NCBI GenBank assembly: GCA_020137815.1 | Contig: CM035357.1 | Location: 4,163,496 to 4,227,495, forward strand | Source of the DNA: Hormiphora californensis | Taxonomy: Eukaryota; Ctenophora; Tentaculata; Cydippida; Pleurobrachiidae | Reading direction: 5' to 3' | Length of the DNA: 64,000 bases | Part shown: piece by piece, positions 50,701 through 60,200 of the stretch | Numbering within the stretch: position 1 is the stretch's first letter | Layout of the letters: each line of letters opens with the position of its first letter | Translations under genes and position numbers: made by a program | The notes under the pieces: model-generated | Told to the model about the DNA's origin: nothing | The model's input: only the letters and a program-made list of their open reading frames with translations | Database searches by the model: none

Positions 50701-53700
50701 TGGAGGGGTGATGTTTATGGAAAACCTATAAGCGTGCAACCTAGCTTTGAAACCAATTACCCCCCTTTTGCCCGTGCAAATTCAAGGGGTTGTTAGGGCG
50801 GGGGGGAAAGGTAAAAGGGCTTGAATACTGCCGTGCAGTTTTTGATGCGGTTTTGTTTTTTCGGGTTTTTCCTCCACTAAAACCCCGGGGGCCCCCTGAT
50901 TCCCAAAGCTTTCCTACCTATAGGTACGTACGCACGTACGTATACGAAACCCCCAATCCAGCTCCATTTCTAAATTTTTTACCCCTGATTCAATAATTTA
51001 AAAGGGAACCTCTTCCTGCCTTATCCCCCATCCCTAAAAACCTACCAACCTTTTATTTTTCCCAGCCCAATGAATGAAGATATGGTGAGATAGAGAAAGA
51101 GGGGGAAGTTTGGGAAAAAGGGGGAGAGAACGAAAGGAGAGAGAGAGAGAGAAGAGAGAAGAGAAAAAGGGGGCCAGAGAGGGGAGAGAGAGAAAAGGAG
51201 AGGAGAGAGAAGAGAGAGGAGAGAGAAAAAGGGGAAGAAAAAGGGGAAAGGAAAAAAAGGGGAACGAGAGAGGGCAAGAGAAAATAGAGTTTAAAAAATA
51301 AAGGGAGGTACACCCAAAGGGGTTCGAACTAAGGGGTCAAAGGATGCAGGGTCCCCAAAACCCCGGGTTTTCTTGTCCCTAAATCTTTTACTTGACCCTC
51401 CGAAAATTTTAAATTTTTCCCAAAAATGTCCCCCTAAATTACACCCATCCCCTAATGTTAAAGGGCTTCCGCCTTTTTTTAAGGGGCCCAGTTTAACTGG
51501 AAAGTGGGGTGTGAGGGTTTTTTGGGGGCCCGACTTGTGATGTACCCGGGTAAAAATTTATCCGCAAAATCCAGCATCTGAAAACTGACCTGTCGCGCCA
51601 ACAGCTCTGACAGATCCTACAGTGCCTTCAGTTTGGGGTCACGGCGCCAAAACATAAACTGAAGGTTTTTTTTTTTTGGGGCGCCAAAAATTTTGCGCTA
51701 AAATTGGCGCCAAAAATGGCCCCAAAAACTAGCGCCCCCAAGGGTTTTTGTAAAAATTTTAAATTTGGGCGCTTGTTTGGGCCCCAATTTTTCCCATCCT
51801 ATGACCCAAAATTATTAAACAAATTGGCGCCAACTTTGGGCGCCAACTTTCCCCCAGAGTTGGGGGTCAAAACTTAGGGTCAAGGAGAGAGAAAGAAGGA
51901 AAAGGGGAATAAAAGAGGGGAAAAAAGAGAGAGAGTAGAGCGCCAGGAGAGAGAAAAGAGAGAGGGGCAAGGGGGGGAGTAAATTTTCCAACCCGGCTCG
52001 TTTGCTAGAGACCCGCTACCCAGATCAGCCGCGCTGGAAGCTCGGCGGGAGGAACCCCCCCCGGGACACCGAAAAATAGTTTAAATATAAACGGGGGGTC
52101 TGCACCAAAACCGGGTTCGACAACTTCAAAGATGCGGGCCCAAACCCAAACGGGTTTTTTCTTTTCCCAAAGATCTTTTTATTTCCCTTCCCCAATCCCG
52201 TTTTCTCATTTTTTCAAAATGTACCAAAATTAGGGGGCCAGTACCTAATGTTAAATGGCATTCCTCCACGTTTGAAGGGCCCAGTTATAACTGGAAAGAT
52301 GCGTGTGACGAGTTTCGGGGTCAGACATTGTGATAGTACCACTGGTAATGAAAGTTATCCGCACAAATGCCAGCATCTGCAAACTGAGCTGTCGCGCCAG
52401 ACAGCTCTGACAGATCCTGACAGTGCGCTCAGATGGGGTCACGGCGCCAGACAGAAACTGAATGTTTTGTTTTTTTGGCGCCAATAATTGGCGCTAATAA
52501 ATTGGCGCCAAAAAGTGGCGCTAACAACTAGCGCTCAAGGGTTACTTAGTCGAAATTTTAAAGTTGGCGCTAATGATTGGCGCCAATTTTCCATCCTATG
52601 ACCCTAAATATTCAACAAATTGGCGCCAACTTTCGCCAGAGTTGGCGCCAAAACTTAGGGTCAAGGATGGGTGGCGCCAATTTCAGAATTGGCGCCAATT
52701 TTTTAAGGTTCACCCAAGTGAACCGCCAAAAGCCGGCGCCAAAAAGAGCTTTGGCGCCAAAAAAACCGGCGCCAAATCGCGTTTTGGCGCCGGTATTTTT
52801 TATTGGCGATAATATTTGGCGCCAATAATGGTTTTTGGCGCCAAAAAATCGAAAATTGGCGCCAAAAATTGGTCACTTAGGGTCATGACCCTTTTACCCA
52901 AATTGGCGCTAATTTGGCGCCAATCGCCATTTTGGCGCCAATTTGGCGCTTAGTTGGCGATTTTTATCCAATCGCCAATTTGGCGCTAAATTGGCGCCAA
53001 GCAGCGCCATTTGGCGCCAAATTGGCGCTAATTTGGCGCCAATCGCCATTTTGGCGCCATTTTGGCGCTTAGTTGGCGATTTTTATCCAATCGCCAATTT
53101 GGCGCTAAATTGGCGCCAAGCAGCGCCATTTGGCGCCAAATTGGCGCTAATTTGGCGTCAATCGCCATTTTGGCGCCAAATTGGCGCTAAGTTGGCGGCA
53201 ATCGCCAAGCAGCGCTAAGTTGGCGATTTGTGTCCAATCGCCAATTTGGCGCCAAATTGGCGCTAAGTTGGCGACAATCGCCAAGCAGCGCCAATTTGGG
53301 GTAAAAGGGTCATGACCCTAAGTGACCAATTTTTGGCGCCAATTTTCGATTTTTTGGCGCCAAAAACCATTATTGGCGCCAAATATTATCGCCAATAAAA
53401 AATACCGGCGCCAAAACGCGATTTGGCGCCGGTTTTTTTGGCGCCAAAGCTCTTTTTGGCGCCGGCTTTTGGCGGTTCACTTGGGTGAACCTTAAAAAAT
53501 TGGCGCCAATTCTGAAATTGGCGCCACCCATCCTTGACCCTAAGTTTTTGGCGCCAATTATTCATCATGTGCCCCTTTTGTAATAAAATCGGTGCCAGAA
53601 ACTCGTTGGCGCCAATATATAGCGCCAATTTTTGGCGCCAATTATTCATCCTGTGACGCTTTCGTAACAAAATATTGGCCCAAAATGATGTAAATTGGCG

Positions 53701-54163
53701 CCAATTTATGGCGCCAATTTATGGCGCCACATGAATTTTGTAATTTGCCGTCGGTAGAAATGCTTGGAGTGGTGATGATGATGGAGTAACCTATATTAAG
53801 CGTGCAACACTAGCGTGCAACAATTACCACTTTTGCCCGTGCGAATCAAGTGGTTGTTATGGCGGGTAGGCAAGGTCAACGGCGTGAATACTGCACGTGC
53901 ATGTTGTTGGATGCGTGTTATGTGTTCGGGTGTTCCTGGCTCCTGCCATCTACAACTGGGGTTCCCATGATTGCCAAAGCTTTCCTACCTATAGGTACGT
54001 ACGCACGTACGTATACGTACCCCCGATACAGCTCCAGTTCTACGAATCTTTATCACCTGATTCAATATATTTGAAGGGAACCTCTTCCTCAATCCTTATC
54101 ACCATCCCTACCACTCTACCAACCTTTATATTCTTCAGCCCGACATGATGAAAGAGATGGAGT

Positions 54164-54241
<78 letters not shown>

Positions 54242-57200
54242 GAGAGAGTGAGAGAGAGAGTGAGAGAGAGAGAGAGAGAGAGACAGAGAGAGAGAGAGAC
54301 AGAGGGGGACAGAGAGAAAGATAGAGATTAAGATCAACGGAGGTACAGCCAACGGGGATCGACTAATGTCTAACATGCAGGGTTCAACCAACAGGCTTTC
54401 TTGTCCCTAAGATCTGTTACTTGACACTCCGTATATTAATTTTCAATAATGTACCTAAATTAAAGCCAGTACCTAATGTTAAAGTGAGAGTGGACGGAAT
54501 CAGAATTGGACAAGTTTGTTGTAGGTAGTAGAGATTAGCTTTCTGAGCATTTTGCGTTTTTGCCGCTCAAAATCGACCCACCGATCACTGAGATATTTTT
54601 GTTATGTTGGGAGAACTCCTGTTTAATCAGTATGTATAAAACAGAATAGAAAAAATCGTGGTGTTTTACTAACACATTCTGAATATAAGCAGTGAGGTAG
54701 ACATGTCCATGCACAGAAGCAGGGCAATGCTAGCCAGCATATTAGAAATTTAAAGAATGTGTTAGTAAAACACAAGGATTGTTTCTATCCTGTTTGATAA
54801 ATATTGCTCTAGCAAGAATTCTCCCAACATAACAAAAATATCTCAGTGATGGGTGGGTCGATTTTGAGCGGTAAAAACGCAAAATGCTCAGAAAGCTAAT
54901 CTCTACTACCTACAACGAACTTGTCCAATTCTGATCCGGTCCACTCTCACTTTAAATGGTATTCCTCCACGTTTGAAGGGCCCAGTTACAACTGGAAAGA
55001 TGGTGTGACGAGTTTCGGGGTCAGACATTGTGGTAGTACCACTGGTAATGAAAGTTATCCGCACAAATGCCAGCGTCCGCAAACTGAGCTGTCTGGCGGC
55101 GCCAGACAGCTCTGACAGATCCTGACAGTGCGCTCAGATGGGGTCACGACGTCAGACAGAAACTGAATATTTTGTTTTTTTGGCGCCAATAATTGGTGCT
55201 AATAAATTGGCGCCAAAAAGTGGCGCTAACAACTAGCGCTCAAGGGTTAGTTAGCCGAAATTTTAAAGTTGGCGCTAATAATTGGCGCCAATTTTCCATC
55301 CTATGACCCTAAATATTCAACAAATTGGCGCCAACAGTTGGCGCCAACTTTCGCCAGAGTTGGCGCCAAAACTTAGGGTCAAGGATGGGTGGCGCCAATT
55401 TCAGAATTGGCGCCAATTTTTTAAGGTTCACCCAAGTGAACCGCCAAAAGCCGGCGCCAAAAAGAGCTTTGGCGCCAAAAAAACCGGCGCCAAATCGCGT
55501 TTTGGCGCCGGTATTTTTTATTGGCGATAATATTTGGCGCCAATAATGGTTTTTGGCGCCAAAAAATCGAAAATTGGCGCCAAAAATTGGTCACTTAGGG
55601 TCATGACCCTTTTACCCAATTTGGCGCCAATTTGGCGCTAAGTTGGCGATTTGTATCTAATCGCCAATTTAGCGCCAAATTGGCGCCATATGGCGCCATT
55701 TGGCGCCACTTGGCGATAGGAATTCCTCTGATGGACGTTATGAATATTTGGAATTTTAGGTACTATCGCCAATTTGGCGCCAATTTGGCGCCACTTGGCG
55801 ATGGACACAGTTTATTCAGACAAATTCGCATCGCCACGTGGCGGTACCGCCAAATACCGCCAACACTTGGCGATTTACAATCGCCACGTGGCGCCACTTG
55901 GCGCCACGTGGCGCCATTTGGCGCCAAAAAATGGTAGAAGGGCCACGGCCCTTGAACACCGCCACGTGGCGGTTTTAACCGCCACGTGGCCCCTGGACGT
56001 GGCGTCAATTCTCAGGACGTGGCGCCAATGAGCCTTTTTGGCGGTGTTCATGTGGCGTTAATAGTCGAAATTGGCGCTTCGAATTGGCGCTATTCTTTTA
56101 TGGCCCCAGGGACGTGGCGTTGGCCCCAGGACGTGGCGTCAATTTTTGAGTGGCGGAGATGTCAAAATTTTTTGGCGCTTTCGGATGACGCCACACCCGA
56201 AAAAATCGAATCGCCAATTTGTTTTTTTGGCCTATCATTTGGCGCTAATTTTTGGCGCTAATTTTTTGGCGCCATATAAATTGGCGCCATATAAACTGAT
56301 GCCAGAAACCCCCTAGTGGCCCCTAGGGACCCCCAGGAGGCGCTAGAGTCACCTAAAAGCCCCCTAGAAGGCTCCAAGAGACCCCTCGATGCCACTAGAG
56401 TCGATTAGAGTCCCTCAAAAGCCCAGAAAGATCGAATGCAGCCCCAGATGAGCACACAAGGCCCCCAAAAAGCCATCAGAGTTCTCTAGAGTCCCCTGAA
56501 ACGCCCCAAGAGGACACCAGAGGTCCCTGAATGCCCGTAGAAGTCCCTAAAGACCCACAGAGGCATCAAGGATTGAACAGTTAAAAAAGAGCTGTGTTTA
56601 TGTAAATATATCGCCATGCAAGAACTCAATTAGCGCCATGTAAATGGCACTAATAATTACTTTGGCGCTTTGATGTGGCGGAGTTTATGTGGCGCCAATT
56701 ATGTGGCGTCAATTATTGACGCCACACCGAAAATTCAAAAAACCACGTGGCGCTAAAATCGACTAAAAATCCATTGGCGCCATCCACTCAAAAATTGACG
56801 CCACGTCCTGGGGCCAACGCCACGTCCCTGGGGCCATAAAAGAATAGCGCCAATTCGAAGCGCCAATTTCGACTATTAACGCCACATGAACACCGCCAAA
56901 AAGGCTCATTGGCGCCACGTCCTGAGAATTGACGCCACGTCCAGGGGCCACGTGGCGGTTAAAACTGCCACGTGGCGGTGTTCAAGGGCCGTGGCCCTTC
57001 TACCCAAAAAATCGCCAACTTGGCGCCATTTTGGCGCCAAATTGGCGGTTGTGCGCAGTCGCCAAATTTTGGCGCCATTTGGCGCTAAAATATCGCCACG
57101 TGGCGCCACGTGGCGCCAAAATGGCGCCAAATGGCGCCAAAAAGTGCGCACGACCTTAACTACCATACTACCCATTGCACCACCACATCAGTGAGCTTGC

Positions 57201-60200
57201 GCTGAGGGGTAATTTCATTACCAATACCGCACAATACCCAACAATACCCCCACAATACCGCACAATACCCCACAATACCCCACAATACCCCACAATACCC
57301 CCACAATACCCCACAATACCCCACAATACCCCACAATACCCCACAATACCACAGGACAGTATTGTGGTGCCGAGGGACTCTTTGCTCCCACTGGACCCTG
57401 TGATGCTGGATACTACTGCGAGGAAGGGGCTACCACCGCTCAGCAGGTGAGTTGGGCCGAATAGCCCCAGTGCACCCTTACAAATTGAGCGTGACGACTT
57501 CTGCGAGTAGAGGGACAGTGTAAAATAAAATCGTCTTACATTATACCCACCCCCCCCCCTCTTAGAACGAGTGCCCCGCTGGTAACTTCTGTCCTACTGG
57601 AAGTTCCTCCCCTGCTACCTGTGACTCTGGTACCTACCAGCCTGCTGTTGCTTCTGCCGAATGCAACCCCTGTGATGCCGGATCTTACTGTGGAGAAGGT
57701 AGGTGAAACAGCTGCAGCTGTGAAACACTGTTCACTGTTCACTGTTTACTAGGGCCGTGTGTGTAATGTCCCACCACACACTGTTTCAGTGTTTCAAACA
57801 TTACACAAAGTACTCTAGCTAGATCTAATCTTAAAAACAGCCCCCTTTTTGTTGGTATACGACGTCTTAGGAACCATATTTACCGGCACTACCCCCAGCT
57901 CTCTTCCAAATATCCCTTTCTCCCTTCAGAGGGCCTAGTAACCCCCAGTGGACTGTGCTTAGCCGGATACTTCTGTCCCTCGGGCAGCTCCACTCCCACC
58001 GCCAACATCTCCCCTGCGGGACACTATGCCCCTGAGGGATCCGCCAGTGCTACACCCTGCCCTGTTGCCACCTTTAATTCTGAAGAGGGAGCTGCTGCGG
58101 TGACTGAGTGTGCCCCTTGTTCTGCTGGGTTCTACTGTGCTGAAAGTAAGGGAGAATTCTTGGCTATTCCTTGAAAATTTCCCTGAAATCTCAGGGAATA
58201 GCCGTCACTGAACCCTGAGATATTGCAGGTCTCAGGGGTAAATAGCTGTGAACGAGGGGGTTAGTGAGATCAGATCCTAATAATATCCCCATTTAGGCGG
58301 TCTTGTTCAACCCACTGGTGCCTGCTCCGCTGGATATTACTGCCCTGCTGGAAGCTCCTCCGCGACTGAGGTAAGACTGTTATTGAAATGATGTGAGTCT
58401 GTGATGGGAAGCTGTGATTAGTTAGGCATGTACATCATATGGGCCTGTGACTAGTCGTGCAAACTGTAGTGATACAAAGCTTGTAGGAGTAAAGTATTGT
58501 GACATATTGATCAGAAAGTATACTAGATTCCACTCACACACCTCCTCAGAACATGTCCCCCGCTGGACACTACGCTCCTGAGGGTTCCGCTGTCCCTACT
58601 CCCTGCCCTGTTTCCACCTACAATCCTAACACTGCCTCCGCCTCTGTTGATGAGTGTCTGTCATGCCCTGAGGGCAAGGTAAGTGGTAACTATGGAAACA
58701 AAGAGAATCCGGTAACCATGGAGACAGAATGTATAGAATCCAATATGGTCACCACATGTAAACTACCTAGTTGGGTAAATTGCCATCATCCTAAACTACA
58801 CATGTCTAACATTTGACTTTATGTTACAGTCCAGTGCCGAGGGATCTTCCTCCATTGATATGTGTCTGGATCAGGATTGCAGCCCCGGATGGTACAAGGA
58901 CCCCTCAAAGGGATGCATCATCTGCCCCAAGGGTATGTGATGATCTTGATTCGCTTCAATTAAACTCTATGATTGCCATGAAATGTTGTTTTATCCCAAC
59001 TGAAAATGCCAGTATAGAAACCACATTGACTTCCCCAATTCTAGAACCCACCCGCCCACCCGCCCACTCGCTCCCAAATATATCATCGCCCCTTTGTTTA
59101 GCACCGTTAAGTTCCACCCCCCCTTCAGGTACGTTCAGCAACATTGTGAACGCTGTTGCCTGCCGAAAGTGTCCCCGACACCAGTACAACTCTGCTGAAG
59201 GATCTGATCAGTGTATGAAGTGCCCCGATACTGCCTACACCTGGGAGGAGGGTACTGGCGATTTTGATCAGTGCATCGGACCTGTCATCAAGGTACCGTG
59301 GTTACCATAGTAACTTAGTTGATACTCTTCTCTTTCCGGTTGGTACAGATGCTAGCCATGTGGTACGCTTGGGTGCTAGTTAATATTAACAATCAAATAT
59401 TCCCACAGGTTTGCAGTGAGAAGGATATGGAGGGAACCTGTTACAAGTACTACGATGACAACCTACACCTGAACTTTACAGCTGGATCTCTGGAGGTCAT
59501 CCGAGGAGAGTTTGAACTTTATGAAAAGAGCAACTTCCGAGGTATAATAACAATGCTCTTTTTTAACTTTGCTCCTTTTGTAAAAAAGTTGCTCATTTTC
59601 AGGATAAATTTGCTGATTTTAATAACTGTTCATGGCTTGATTGTGCTCATATTTTCATCATATCTCCCCATACAGTATACAACCAACTTAACATCTCTCT
59701 TCCTACAGCCAACTTAATATCTCTCTTCCTACAGCCAACATAACATCTCTCTCTCTACAGCCAACTTCGTGGTCGTCTCTGAAGCTGATGGAGCCAAGAA
59801 TGTTGAAGAGCTCATCTATACCATGCAGTCTCTGAAACCCATCCTTAATGACGTCTTCTGTTACCTAGAACAAGGGTGGAAGTTCCATGGACGAGTTCGA
59901 GATGTTTCCAAGAGCGGAAAGGTATACTTGGAATTCTCTCTAGTTTTTATCAATATCATGTTGGGATCATGATACTGGGGAAAACAAGATTGTGCCTGAA
60001 TCTCAGGTTCAGACACGACTGTTTCCACTATTGGTGTTGTATGCACCAGCTCCCTAGTGCAGCTATGATTAATATCTTCCTCTCTCTCAGCCTTGTATCA
60101 ACTGGAAGCGAACTCCCATGGCTGGGCGGGCCTCTCCCAACCACTACTGCCAGAACCCCAACGGTGTGAACCTCCGAGACAAACCTTTCTGCTACATCAG

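Larger units (their letters stand above)
45985..52240. other. Suspected low-quality consensus of the repeat module
   Basis: Sequence changes character abruptly: stretched A, C, G and T runs, and GGCGCC turned to GGCCCC. Blocks match clean sequence at 52.2-54.5 kb with many small errors: 48330-48630 is the inverse of about 52240-52460, 48630-49280 the inverse of about 53930-54480, 50700-51430 resembles 53750-54480 directly, 51450-51690 resembles 52245-52480. No ORF here is considered real. Confidence 0.7.
45865..57172. mobile_element. Giant TGGCGCCA element, 11.3 kb, perfect 8-bp TSD
   Basis: Termini GGTAGTATGGTAGTTAAGG then TCGTGCGCAC are perfect inverted repeats for at least 29 bp and continue through GGCGCC blocks to about 120 bp with small differences. 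Flanked by CATTGCAC (45857-45864, 57173-57180). It lies wholly in the intron between exons ending 45667 and starting 57355. Contents: suspect sequence to about 52240; a foldback 52590-53560; unique plus GA repeats 53750-54480; a nested TTAA element 54483-54951; a partial second copy of the module 54952-55620; a palindrome 55930-57000. No transposase or other gene was recognised. Same end family as 5350-7717. Confidence 0.87.

Noticed and set aside
46067-51313. Numerous ORFs of 60-184 aa in the GGCCCC/poly-base region
   Set aside because: Composition-driven, on both strands, in sequence that looks like a damaged consensus; no recognisable protein.
51985-52075. Possible tRNA or rRNA fragment (cccggctcgtttgctagaga region)
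   Set aside because: No cloverleaf or conserved TPsiC arm could be folded by eye, and it lies in the unreliable segment.
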